26,966 nucleotides of DNA from CAYGZC01 sp964354225 (GCA_964354225.1 CAYGZC010000341.1:1-26966); one strand, 5' to 3'; positions 1-6,167 are shown, numbered from the stretch's first letter. Numbers and translations: made by a program. The notes: generated by a model from the sequence alone, not told the origin.

Positions 1-73
1 GCAGAAACCCGGTCAGCCCGACTATTAGTTTCTTCCCTACGGATGAGTTATAAAATTGTATTATTGCATGCAT
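1..73 (-). CDS. sdhC: Succinate dehydrogenase/fumarate reductase cytochrome b subunit, N-terminal fragment (partial, cut by window edge)
   Basis: Reading leftward from an ATG at 73-71 gives an open frame to the window edge. Its peptide starts MHAIIQFYNSS and continues VGKKLIVGLTGFL. This matches the N-terminus of the b558-type SdhC/FrdC membrane anchor, where a short amphipathic start leads into S-S-V-G-K-K and the first transmembrane helix with its T-G-x-x-L motif. The protein would bind haem and quinone in the inner membrane and anchor the flavoprotein and iron-sulphur subunits, whose genes would be expected to the left, outside the window. Only 24 codons are visible, so the identification rests on motif likeness. 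No clear Shine-Dalgarno sequence precedes the ATG. Confidence 0.6.
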   Translation of the reverse strand, partial: MHAIIQFYNSSVGKKLIVGLTGFL

Positions 74-240
74 TGCTAAAAGATAAATCGTTTAGAAATA
101 GTGATCGAAAATGAAGAACGAAACCTTTGATGAAGTGATACGTCTGGTACGCGATATAATCACGAGTGAAAATGTAGGAAAAGAAAAAGAAAGATGCAAA
201 CTGCGCAAAAGGCGCGAAGTATAAGTGTGGTTCCTCTCGA

Positions 241-369
241 TTATATATCAAGGTGAGGTTGACCTATATGCTGTCTGATAATCTCGATTGATTTCTTCAA
301 TGGGGGTAATTATTTTTGTAAAACCTCCCATGTTAGTTTCAAGCCAGCGCCGATGTACTCATGATATGG
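241..369 (-). pseudogene. HepT (HEPN-domain toxin) C-terminal remnant with internal stop
   Basis: Directly after the TGA of the nucleotidyltransferase gene, in the same frame, the minus strand reads HEYIGAGLKLTWEVLQK, then a TAA at 312-310, then LPPLKKSIEIIRQH, ending at a TAA at 243-241. This is the C-terminal pattern of HepT-type HEPN RNases: the His-Glu/Asp-Tyr end of the R-x4-6-H active site, followed by W-E-V/I and LP-x-L-K-K. The N-terminal two-thirds, including the catalytic Arg, is missing. It is therefore a deleted and nonsense-interrupted partner of the adjacent MntA gene. The region is too short to code for an active toxin. Confidence 0.65.
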
Positions 370-678
370 TCAATGAATATCTGCGGTTGTCGTTTCATAT
401 ATCAGTTCTTGTTCATGTATGATCGTTTCCTTTAGCAGGGGATGAAGGGAATCGTAGGTTACAACATCAACCTTCGCATCGAGCTGTTCTTCCAGCGCTA
501 ATTGAAGTCCAACAAGGTCAAGGAGTGTTCTTCCTTCTTCTAACTCAACGAGTATATCTATATCGCTTTGCGATGTTCTTTCTCCACGTACAATAGAGCC
601 GAAAAGCGCAGCTCGTACGACACCATTATTTTTGAATAGGGAAACGGCAATTGATTTTATTTGTTCCTTGCTAATCAT
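370..678 (-). CDS. MntA-type minimal nucleotidyltransferase (antitoxin of a HEPN/MNT pair)
   Basis: This 102-residue protein has the minimal polymerase-beta-like nucleotidyltransferase signature: G-S-x-x-x-G at about residues 27-32, S-D-I-D at about 38-41, and a third acidic residue in the later D-V-V-T strand. Proteins of this family neutralise HepT HEPN RNases, in studied cases by adding AMP to the toxin. I chose the ATG at 678-676; a TTG 18 nt further upstream is in frame but less likely. The length is normal for the family. The expected HepT gene survives only as a broken fragment immediately downstream, so the antitoxin appears to have outlived its toxin. Confidence 0.8.
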   Translation of the reverse strand: MISKEQIKSIAVSLFKNNGVVRAALFGSIVRGERTSQSDIDILVELEEGRTLLDLVGLQLALEEQLDAKVDVVTYDSLHPLLKETIIHEQELIYETTTADIH

Positions 679-726
679 AACTAAATAAAGGTACAAAAAC
701 TCTGGAAGAAAAGAAAACCATACGCT

Positions 727-807
727 ATGAAAGATTATATCGACCGGACATTGGGTATAGAAAGATAAGAGATCGTAACAAAGGTTGGATATTTTCCGGT
801 GAAGTGA
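727..807 (+). pseudogene. Degenerate 3' end of a pstS-like phosphate-binding protein gene (copy 1)
   Basis: The plus-strand frame reads MKDYIDRTLGIER, a stop at 766-768, then EIVTKVGYFPVK and a TGA at 805-807. It aligns codon for codon with the better preserved copy at 1105-1185, including the last 12 residues. The pattern E-I-V-x-x-V-G-Y-x-P-V is the usual C-terminus of PstS-family phosphate-binding proteins. The D-W-I-L-S-K-E-G-Q segment of copy 2 is corrupted here. There is no upstream coding sequence, so this is a gene fragment. It lies between the nucleotidyltransferase and the orphan antitoxin. Confidence 0.55.
767..802 (+). repeat. 36-bp perfect direct repeat, copy 1
   Basis: Positions 767-802 are identical to 1145-1180, at an offset of 378 bp. 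The 34 bp to the left match at only about 23 positions, so the perfect block has sharp edges. The repeat lies inside the two pstS-like gene tails and the two copies bracket the orphan antitoxin gene. Confidence 0.9.
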
Positions 808-816
808 TTTTAAGGC

Positions 817-849
817 AACCTTCCGAAGGTTTCAAACCTTCGCAAGGTT
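817..849. repeat. Nested palindrome (AACCTTCCGAAGGTTT-type element), possible terminator of the antitoxin gene
   Basis: The left arm 817-832 and right arm 834-849 are inverted copies matching at 15 of 16 positions. Each arm is itself a small dyad (7+1+7 and 7+3+7), so the element can form a cruciform or two adjacent hairpins. It starts 8 bp past the antitoxin stop codon on the minus strand and could act as its terminator, although no long T-run follows. The form is typical of dispersed palindromic repeats. Confidence 0.7.
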
Positions 850-856
850 TTAGTTT

Positions 857-1048
857 TCATAGATTTCGATAAAACGCTTTTGCCTCTGCGGCGGTGAGTT
901 TTTCAGTCCTTCCCGTTTGCTTCATAAGCTCGACCAATCCATAATTTTCGAGTAACTCTTCAATTTTTTCAAATGTATCTATATCGAGTTGAACTGCAAC
1001 CGTTCGGTCCCGCTCATCTTTAATATATTTTCTTGGAATATCAGTCAT
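857..1048 (-). CDS. Orphan RelB-like antitoxin
   Basis: This 63-residue protein starts MTDIPRKYIKDERDRTVAVQ and continues LDIDTFEKIEELLENYGLVE. This resembles the short antitoxin-like family with a Y-I-x-D-E-x-x-R-x-V-A-V-Q-L-D strand and an F-E-K-I-E-E-x-L-E-N-Y-G helix, usually paired with RelE/ParE-type toxins. The ATG at 1048 was chosen over an in-frame TTG at 1066 because AAGGA lies about 10 nt upstream of it. In a normal pair the toxin gene follows directly, but here the downstream sequence is a palindrome and a pstS-like gene fragment. It is therefore an orphan, possibly a remnant kept for another toxin. Family recall is by eye. Confidence 0.65.
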   Translation of the reverse strand: MTDIPRKYIKDERDRTVAVQLDIDTFEKIEELLENYGLVELMKQTGRTEKLTAAEAKAFYRNL

Positions 1049-1104
1049 AAATGTTGTTTCCTTCAATTAAATATAAGAAACACAACATAGAGAGACAAGT
1101 CTGA

Positions 1105-1185
1105 AGAAAAGGTTACCTCGACTGGATATTAAGCAAAGAAGGACAAGAGATCGTAACAAAGGTTGGATATTTTCCGGTGAGGTAA
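1105..1185 (+). pseudogene. 3' end of a pstS-like phosphate-binding protein gene (copy 2)
   Basis: After an in-frame TGA at 1102-1104 the plus strand encodes 26 residues, including GYLDWILSKEGQEIV and TKVGYFPVR, then TAA at 1183-1185. D-W-x-L-S-x-E-G-Q-x-I-V-x-x-x-G-Y-x-P is the hallmark C-terminal helix and tail of PstS, the periplasmic phosphate-binding protein of the Pst ABC transporter. No start codon or upstream PstS sequence is present, so only the gene's tail is here. It lies convergent to the specificity-subunit gene. Copy 1 at 727-807 is its decayed duplicate. Confidence 0.65.
1145..1180 (+). repeat. 36-bp perfect direct repeat, copy 2
   Basis: Identical to 767-802. Both copies occupy the same codons of the pstS-like tail. 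See copy 1. Confidence 0.9.
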
Positions 1186-1194
1186 CATTTGCAA

Positions 1195-1223
1195 GTGGAG
1201 TCCACCTTTAAGGTGTGATCCAC
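1195..1223. repeat. Imperfect inverted repeat downstream of hsdS, possible terminator
   Basis: GTGGA...CACCTT (1195-1208) and AAGGTG...TCCAC (1210-1223) pair over 11 of 14 positions, with a 3-nt internal mismatch. It lies 28 bp past the specificity-subunit stop on the minus strand. Its position fits transcription termination, but there is no strong T-tract. Confidence 0.45.
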
Positions 1224-1250
1224 ATTATTTGGCAACAGACTTTATGTCTA

Positions 1251-2726
1251 CTATTTTGCATAGAGAACCATTTCATTAACCATTTTAATTGCTTCTTGTT
1301 CTTTTTGGTAAGCTTCAAAGCGTTTTTCATTACCTTGAAGCACTAAAGCATTAATTCTCTGTTGTTGCGCTATGTTTTTTAGTAAAGGAATTCGTATTTG
1401 TGCCACGTGGTAGTTGTCAATTTCATCGACTACAGAACCATAACTGAATCTATGGATTAGCTCGTAACCATAATCTGAATTCAGCCATGTGTAGATATAT
1501 CCAGCAATTGATGAATCTACGGGAATTATTCGAATTATGTGTTGGTTGGCAGTCCAATTTTCCCAATGCTTCGGGACAATATTGATCTTTCCCAATGTCC
1601 CACTACAAGTTATCATCACCATATTTTCTTGTAACGATAATTGTTTTCTTATTCGGTTAGCATGGTGTGTCAAAGATAAAAATTTATCGTTTGATGGGTC
1701 AAGTTCCAACAACTCTTTACCACCAAAGAATACAACACCTTGCCCCTCCTCCACATAAATACGTTTAAACCGCCCCGGCAAAATAATTTGTTTGCTAATA
1801 CGCGAATCGCCAAGTGAGGTAACTTCTTCTGCGTATTTGCTCAGATGTTTAATAATCTCTTCAACAATAGGCTCATGGTATGTTGATTCAAACCTTCCCG
1901 ACAGTTGACTTGCTTTAGCAGAGAAGCAGTGTAAGTAATGCTCTTTTTCTAAGTACTTCGGTTTTAATTGATCAATAGAGGGTAATTGCAACTCCTTTAA
2001 AAGTATTTGTTCTGCTTGGTCAATTAAATCATTAGATTCATCGCGTAGTCTAAAAGAATCCATTACAAGTTTATGAATGTCTAACTTGATTAGCGAATCT
2101 GGATCTGGAATGGGTAATTGGCTTAAGTGCTCAGGTTCAATGTGCTGTACAACCGATCCGTAATTGTTTGTGCGCATTAATGTTTGTCCAATTGTAGTTT
2201 TCAAAAAAGCATATACGTACCCCGAGTCTTCTTCCGTGATTCCTTTGAACCTTATCACATCATCAGAAAATATTTTCCCCTCGAGAGTTTTACTTACTAT
2301 AGAACAGTTTCCTATAGTACCAGAACGTGTTAGAAGAATTGTGTTTCGTTGAATTTTCAATTGGTCCCAAGGAACATCAGTTAGCGGTGATATAAATTTT
2401 GATGGTTTGGGATATATTTCATTAATTTGAGAGGGCAAATAAAAAGGTAATCCATTATTTTTATCAACATAAATGCGTTTGAATCTTCCCGGGTAGTAGA
2501 CATCTTCTACCAAGCCTGACTTAGACCATAGTTCTGTAATTTTCCACTTACAGTTTTTTAATACTTCACGTGCATGTTTACCGTCGACACCAAAAACACT
2601 TGCTTCTAGCCGTAATCTCCTCTCAAACACTTCTGCTAATCGGACAGTTGACCACTTGAAGTCGTCTTCTATTGGTAGTAAGTGTAAACTAAGATCTTTT
2701 TGTTTTGAATTTCGCGCAACTACCAT
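1251..2726 (-). CDS. hsdS: Restriction-modification DNA specificity subunit (HsdS-type, two TRDs)
   Basis: This 491-residue protein has the two-fold repeated architecture of type I-like S subunits. Each half carries a target recognition domain built on the same elements: 'PGRFKRIYV' near residues 79-87 and again near 318-326; a T-R-S-G-T-I-G / T-C-S-G-T-L-G turn; and Y-G-S-V-V near the end of each half. Helical conserved spacers follow each half, with the C-terminal one rich in charged heptads. It should recognise a bipartite DNA site and dock the methyltransferase/nuclease protein encoded just upstream. The genes overlap by 7 nt (ATGGTAG), implying translational coupling. The target sequence cannot be read from the protein. 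No frameshift or truncation is visible. Confidence 0.88.
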   Translation of the reverse strand: MVVARNSKQKDLSLHLLPIEDDFKWSTVRLAEVFERRLRLEASVFGVDGKHAREVLKNCKWKITELWSKSGLVEDVYYPGRFKRIYVDKNNGLPFYLPSQINEIYPKPSKFISPLTDVPWDQLKIQRNTILLTRSGTIGNCSIVSKTLEGKIFSDDVIRFKGITEEDSGYVYAFLKTTIGQTLMRTNNYGSVVQHIEPEHLSQLPIPDPDSLIKLDIHKLVMDSFRLRDESNDLIDQAEQILLKELQLPSIDQLKPKYLEKEHYLHCFSAKASQLSGRFESTYHEPIVEEIIKHLSKYAEEVTSLGDSRISKQIILPGRFKRIYVEEGQGVVFFGGKELLELDPSNDKFLSLTHHANRIRKQLSLQENMVMITCSGTLGKINIVPKHWENWTANQHIIRIIPVDSSIAGYIYTWLNSDYGYELIHRFSYGSVVDEIDNYHVAQIRIPLLKNIAQQQRINALVLQGNEKRFEAYQKEQEAIKMVNEMVLYAK

Positions 2727-4771
2727 GAAATACCTTCATGCTTTTTCCATTTTATGAAAACATCAGGGACATACGTTGTTTGGTCATCACGGATTTTTTT
2801 CTTTGCGGTAGTGCGGGCTGTTGTTTTTCCGTCAGACGTGTGACCAAGTTCCACTATATTTACTTCTTCTTCAGGTACAAGTATTTCATTTCCGTATTTG
2901 TCGCGCTTGAATAAGGGATTGCCACGTTTATCATGTCCAATCCTGTCTATTATTGCCATGAATATGTTATAGTCCGGCATAACACGAGACTTTTCTTCGT
3001 TGTCAATTTCTTCATGTGTTTTTTTCTGCAGAATGAGAATAGAGGTTTGTGTTCCATTTCGAGGTTGGAAAGTATCCGAGTGCAAGTCAATGCTTGCTAT
3101 GATGCGTGTTTGTCGAATAAGCCATTGGCGTATGTAGCCTAGACCAGGGGCACCAAGGATTGCATCTGGAAGCACGATTGCTAATCTTCCTCCAGGTTTC
3201 AGGAATTGTAGACAACGTTCGATGAAGAGTTGCTCTGGGGGAGCTGAAGATTGAAATCTATTTGTGATTGTCCATTCTGATTTATGATTTATTTTGTATT
3301 GTTCTTTTTTCCAGATGTACCCTATTTTGAATTGTTCCAAGATTTGATGGTCTTTTATAGGTATCTTACTTCCAAATGGCGGATTTGTAACAATCACATC
3401 AAAAAATTCAATTGATTTATGATTGGCTATTACTGTCGGTTCGATTCTAAGTGCCTTCCCTAATTGAGTTTTAAGTTCAGCTTGCCATTCATGGGGTGGA
3501 AGCAGAGAATCATTTCGAAAAATATTGCCGCTTCCATCATTATTCATCACCATATTCATCTTTGTTGCTTTAACTAAGTCTGGGTTTATATCGAAGCCGA
3601 AGAAATTAGATTCCGCGATTTCTTTTATGCGTTTTCTTGCCATGTGCTTTTCATTATCACCCCACTTAGATTTTGGTTTCTCAAAATCTTTTTCTATTTC
3701 TTTTTCAAGTTCCTCAATAACATGGTTCATTGCCATTACTAAAAAACCTCCTGTACCACAGGCGGGATCACATATTTTCTCTTGAGGCTTTGGTGTGATC
3801 ATTTCAACCGCCATTTTCATCACGTTACGTGGTGTGAAGAATTCTCCCCTGTCACCCCGTAAGTTCGCGCCCACGAGTTCTTCATAAGCTTTTCCTTTTA
3901 CATCAATATTCGTGTCAAGCAGACTATAGTTTTGAAGTTCAGATACTATATAGGCGAGAGAACGTGGCTCTAATTTTATTTCATCACTCGCGTCAAAAAT
4001 TTGACCGTACTGTTTCTTAACACGATCAAAGATTTTTGAAATACGTTTCTTAACAGTTAATTGACCATCGACATTTGATCGTTCTTTTGACGTTGTATAG
4101 AACTCAAGTGGATGTGGAGTGTTCTGTTCGTCAAGTGTTTTGCAAAAAATAAGTTTTAATAGTTCAAAAAATGCTTGCTGTTTCTGTAATCCATCAGTGA
4201 CATAGATATGATTGTGGCATGTTCTGAAAACCATTAAAAGGTTATCTTCAAAAGCTTTTTTAAGTTTGTTGCGTTTAGGTTTGTCAACATCATCAAGCGA
4301 CCCGTCAACAGGAGGTATATCATTGAAATCGTGGAACTCAACTTTATCACCTACTCTCACTTTGCGGAGTACTTCTTTGTACTTACCATTTGTCCACATC
4401 CCCCACTCACAATTCGGACAAACCGACATATAAGATTTCAGTTGCTCGATCCCTTCTTTCTTATTGTTCGGATCTATCTTCTCATTTTTACATTCAATTA
4501 CAAGCCATACATTATCCTGCACAAAATTTGTTGTGCCTTTGGGAAAAACTACAATATCCGCACGAGGCCTGTTCGATCCTACTTTAAGCCCAAATTCTAC
4601 CTTGATGCTCTCACGAGAATATTTGTGTTCATTAACAAGACGTTTTTCAATTGTCTGTCGGACATATTCTTCTGGTGTGTCGTTCCTAAATGTTCCGTCA
4701 ATATAATCACAAATCTTTCCTTCAGGAATGACGATAATATTTTCTGTGTTTGTATTTTGTGTGGTAGTCAT
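2720..4771 (-). CDS. Fused restriction endonuclease-N6-adenine DNA methyltransferase (BcgI-like RM subunit)
   Basis: This 683-residue protein (numbered from the ATG at 4771) has two parts. Residues of about 30-140 form a type I HsdR N-terminal-like PD-(D/E)xK nuclease fold, with E60, D72 (in R-A-D-I-V-V-F) and E93-C-K95 as probable catalytic residues. Residues of about 160-640 form a HsdM-like methyltransferase: FFTPRNV near 311, SAM-binding D-P-A-C-G-T-G-G-F at 335-343, and catalytic N-P-P-F at 463-466. A fused nuclease-methylase with a separate S subunit is the arrangement of type IIB enzymes such as BcgI; no separate HsdR gene is present. An in-frame TTG at 4801 would add ten residues, but they look unlike the domain. 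The ATG at 4771 has GGAG 5-8 nt upstream, inside a hairpin stem. The fusion could also be a translocase-free type I-like system. Confidence 0.85.
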   Translation of the reverse strand: MTTTQNTNTENIIVIPEGKICDYIDGTFRNDTPEEYVRQTIEKRLVNEHKYSRESIKVEFGLKVGSNRPRADIVVFPKGTTNFVQDNVWLVIECKNEKIDPNNKKEGIEQLKSYMSVCPNCEWGMWTNGKYKEVLRKVRVGDKVEFHDFNDIPPVDGSLDDVDKPKRNKLKKAFEDNLLMVFRTCHNHIYVTDGLQKQQAFFELLKLIFCKTLDEQNTPHPLEFYTTSKERSNVDGQLTVKKRISKIFDRVKKQYGQIFDASDEIKLEPRSLAYIVSELQNYSLLDTNIDVKGKAYEELVGANLRGDRGEFFTPRNVMKMAVEMITPKPQEKICDPACGTGGFLVMAMNHVIEELEKEIEKDFEKPKSKWGDNEKHMARKRIKEIAESNFFGFDINPDLVKATKMNMVMNNDGSGNIFRNDSLLPPHEWQAELKTQLGKALRIEPTVIANHKSIEFFDVIVTNPPFGSKIPIKDHQILEQFKIGYIWKKEQYKINHKSEWTITNRFQSSAPPEQLFIERCLQFLKPGGRLAIVLPDAILGAPGLGYIRQWLIRQTRIIASIDLHSDTFQPRNGTQTSILILQKKTHEEIDNEEKSRVMPDYNIFMAIIDRIGHDKRGNPLFKRDKYGNEILVPEEEVNIVELGHTSDGKTTARTTAKKKIRDDQTTYVPDVFIKWKKHEGISW

Positions 4772-4772
4772 A

Positions 4773-4793
4773 AGCTCCGCTTGATTCGGAGCT
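4773..4793 (-). promoter_or_regulatory. Hairpin sequestering the ribosome binding site of the methyltransferase gene
   Basis: On the minus strand AGCTCCG, a 7-nt loop and CGGAGCT form a perfect 7-bp stem that ends one base before the ATG at 4771. The only Shine-Dalgarno-like GGAG lies inside its 3' arm. This could lower translation of the nuclease/methylase, or it may be the terminal hairpin of the structured element upstream. Confidence 0.5.
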
Positions 4794-4991
4794 CCGTCCA
4801 ACCGTCTCCCTGTATGAGCCTGCAGGATTTAAATAACAGAGGGCGTGAAACTGATAACCCTCTGAACTGAGGCACTGGTATGCCCGCATACAAAGGAATC
4901 ACCAGCCACGCCCCTTTCGGGGCGTATGCTGGCTCCATCTTGTATGCTTAAAAATTACCAGTTTTCAGTTCAAGACAGCAGCCGAAGCTAC
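4773..4991 (-). ncRNA. Structured RNA-like element 5' of the RM operon; candidate IscB-less HEARO/omegaRNA element
   Basis: No gene lies here, but the minus strand folds densely. In RNA order: GUAGC-UUCG-GCUGC (4991-4978); an 8-bp helix between 4947-4940 and 4893-4886 enclosing CCAGC/GCUGG (4902-4906 with 4928-4932) and a 6-bp CGCCCC-GAAA-GGGGCG hairpin (4909-4924); a 7-bp CAGAGGG/CCCUCUG hairpin with a 14-nt loop (4864-4837); then the hairpin at 4793-4773. The GAAA and UUCG tetraloops occur only in the minus reading, which sets the likely orientation. The element stops against ATGA. As I recall, HEARO elements (the guide RNAs of IscB) are about this size, often lack an ORF and sit next to ATGA/GTGA. 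Identity as HEARO is inference. A non-mobile 5'-UTR regulatory RNA is the main alternative. Confidence 0.35.
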
Positions 4992-5003
4992 GCTAATTTA
5001 TTT

Positions 5004-5031
5004 AGTTAATAGTTATGAGTTATAAGTTATT
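5004..5031 (+). repeat. Short tandem repeat, four copies of AGTTAWN
   Basis: Four 7-nt units run head to tail (AGTTAAT, AGTTATG, AGTTATA, AGTTATT). They lie in an AT-rich stretch just outside the structured element. Confidence 0.7.
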
Positions 5032-5060
5032 AGTCAATTGTTGTTTTTGTGTTAAGTCTA

Positions 5061-5128
5061 TTTAATACAAAATTTGTTGTGTAAAGTAATAAGCAAAATA
5101 CTTAATTCAAAATATCTTGTGTAAAGTA
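5061..5128 (+). repeat. Two 28-bp direct repeats with 40-bp period
   Basis: Units 5061-5088 and 5101-5128 match at 24 of 28 positions and both end in TTGTGTAAAGTA. A partial third unit (TTAATACAAAA) begins at 5132. They belong to the motif cluster 5' of the restriction module. Confidence 0.65.
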
Positions 5129-5249
5129 CGCTTAATACAAAAAATGTTACATATCGCCAAGTATATGTAATTTGCCATTACATATCGCTTTTCCATGATA
5201 TTTCTTACACTGATGTAACTTACAATATTGTAAGTTGCAAGTCTGTAAG
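5080..5249. promoter_or_regulatory. Cluster of ten TTACA/TGTAA motifs with a 46-bp nested palindrome (putative operator array)
   Basis: TTACA or its complement TGTAA starts at 5080, 5120, 5147, 5166, 5178, 5205, 5214, 5220, 5229 and 5244. TTACATATCGC occurs twice (5147, 5178), and TTACATAT pairs with ATATGTAA (5147-5154 with 5163-5170). At 5204-5249 a perfect 20-bp palindrome (5217-5236) is flanked by 7-nt spacers and outer CTTACA/TGTAAG arms, so four half-sites sit in exact mirror symmetry. The cluster lies between ftsX and the restriction operon and reads like a cooperative protein-binding region. The palindrome could also act as a terminator for ftsX. The binder is unknown. Confidence 0.45.
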
Positions 5250-5264
5250 ATTCTCTTGCCCCAG

Positions 5265-6140
5265 TCACCCTACCGTTTCTCCAATAAACCTTCTCACCGA
5301 GATTGCACTGCCGAAAAATCCCAGCAACATACCTGCAATGATCACCACCAAATAAAACAATGTCTCCACCTGAACAAATTGTGCTATCTCGCTTGAGATT
5401 AACCCGGTTGCAAAAGTCAGCAAATAATAAATAATCGCAGAAGCAATAATGCCCCCAATCAGTCCTTGAATAATTCCTTCAATCAAAAACGGCGCACGCA
5501 CAAACCATCTCGATGCCCCGACAAGCTTCATAGTCTGCACCGATTTTCGTTTTGCATAAATTGTCAACCGTATGGTATTGGAGACAAGAAAAATAGCCGA
5601 GATACCGAAAATTATTCCTAATGCAAGTCCAACATAATACAACATTCGCGCGCGTTGATCGAGAAATTCAAGAAGCTCTTTTCGGTACGTAATATTCTCA
5701 ACACCTTTTATCTCCATGACTTTTTTATGGATTTCATCGGCTTTTTCCGGAGTCCGGTAACCTTCCTTCAAAAATATCTTGAACGATGGCGGCAGCGGAT
5801 TGAAATCAAGCACATTGTTGATATCCTCTCCAAACTCCTGCTTGAAAATTTTTGCCGCCTCATCTTTTGAGACGAATTGTACATTATCAATACCATTGAT
5901 GGATGAGATCTGCTGCTGGATTTCATTAATTCGTTGGCGCGAGACTGGTTCTTCGAGGAATGCCTCAAGCTCAACTTTTTGCCGAACGCTTTCAACAAGG
6001 CGTGAAGTATTTGTAGAGATTACATAAAAAAGTCCGACAAGAAGGAGCGAGATTGTTATCGTAATGCTCGAGCCAACCGCCGCAAGTTTCGCTCTGCTAA
6101 AACCAGCAAATCCTTCCTTAAAGATGTAAAAAAAACTCAT
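5265..6140 (-). CDS. ftsX: Cell division protein FtsX
   Basis: This 291-residue protein is the permease-like partner of the FtsE ATPase. The complex sits at the division site and controls peptidoglycan hydrolases across the inner membrane. It shows the FtsX layout: a cytoplasmic start (F-Y-I-F-K-E-G-F), a first membrane helix at about residues 20-42, a periplasmic domain at about 43-165 with the L-x-P-L-P-P-S/F-x-I segment, then three more helices (about 170-192, 222-242, 258-280). The K-x-x-V-Q-T-M-K-L-V-G-A-S motif before the third helix is diagnostic. It is the last gene of the ybaB-recR-lipoprotein series, 27 bp after the preceding stop. ftsE is not in the window, so the pair is separated here. 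Confidence 0.92.
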   Translation of the reverse strand: MSFFYIFKEGFAGFSRAKLAAVGSSITITISLLLVGLFYVISTNTSRLVESVRQKVELEAFLEEPVSRQRINEIQQQISSINGIDNVQFVSKDEAAKIFKQEFGEDINNVLDFNPLPPSFKIFLKEGYRTPEKADEIHKKVMEIKGVENITYRKELLEFLDQRARMLYYVGLALGIIFGISAIFLVSNTIRLTIYAKRKSVQTMKLVGASRWFVRAPFLIEGIIQGLIGGIIASAIIYYLLTFATGLISSEIAQFVQVETLFYLVVIIAGMLLGFFGSAISVRRFIGETVG

Positions 6141-6167
6141 AGTATGAATTTAATAAAGTTTGTGTAA

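Noticed and set aside
111..224. 37-codon plus-strand ORF starting MKNETFDEVIRLV
   Set aside because: No ribosome binding site, no recognisable family, and it lies in the upstream region of the leftward sdhC. Kept out as unsupported.
857..1048. Considered a complete toxin-antitoxin pair
   Set aside because: No RelE/ParE-like frame lies downstream or upstream; only palindromes and pstS-like fragments.
4819..4834. Adjacent CCTGCAGG and ATTTAAAT, resembling an SbfI-SwaI cloning polylinker
   Set aside because: No other vector sequence is present, and the flanking bases take part in the natural helices of the structured element. Treated as coincidence.
4331..4870. 179-codon plus-strand ORF across the methylase gene start
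   Set aside because: It is antisense to conserved nuclease-domain codons, and its peptide is rich in Cys, Phe and Ile without domain character. It is a shadow frame.
4773..4991. Considered as hammerhead ribozyme, group II intron domain V, or a known TPP/SAM/cobalamin riboswitch
   Set aside because: The conserved core sequences (CUGAUGA/GAAA core, AGC-triad domain V, riboswitch signatures) are absent by eye.
5061..5160. Regularly spaced repeats considered as a CRISPR array
   Set aside because: Only two units plus a partial third, 24/28 matching, with 12-nt spacers or less, and no cas genes. Not CRISPR.
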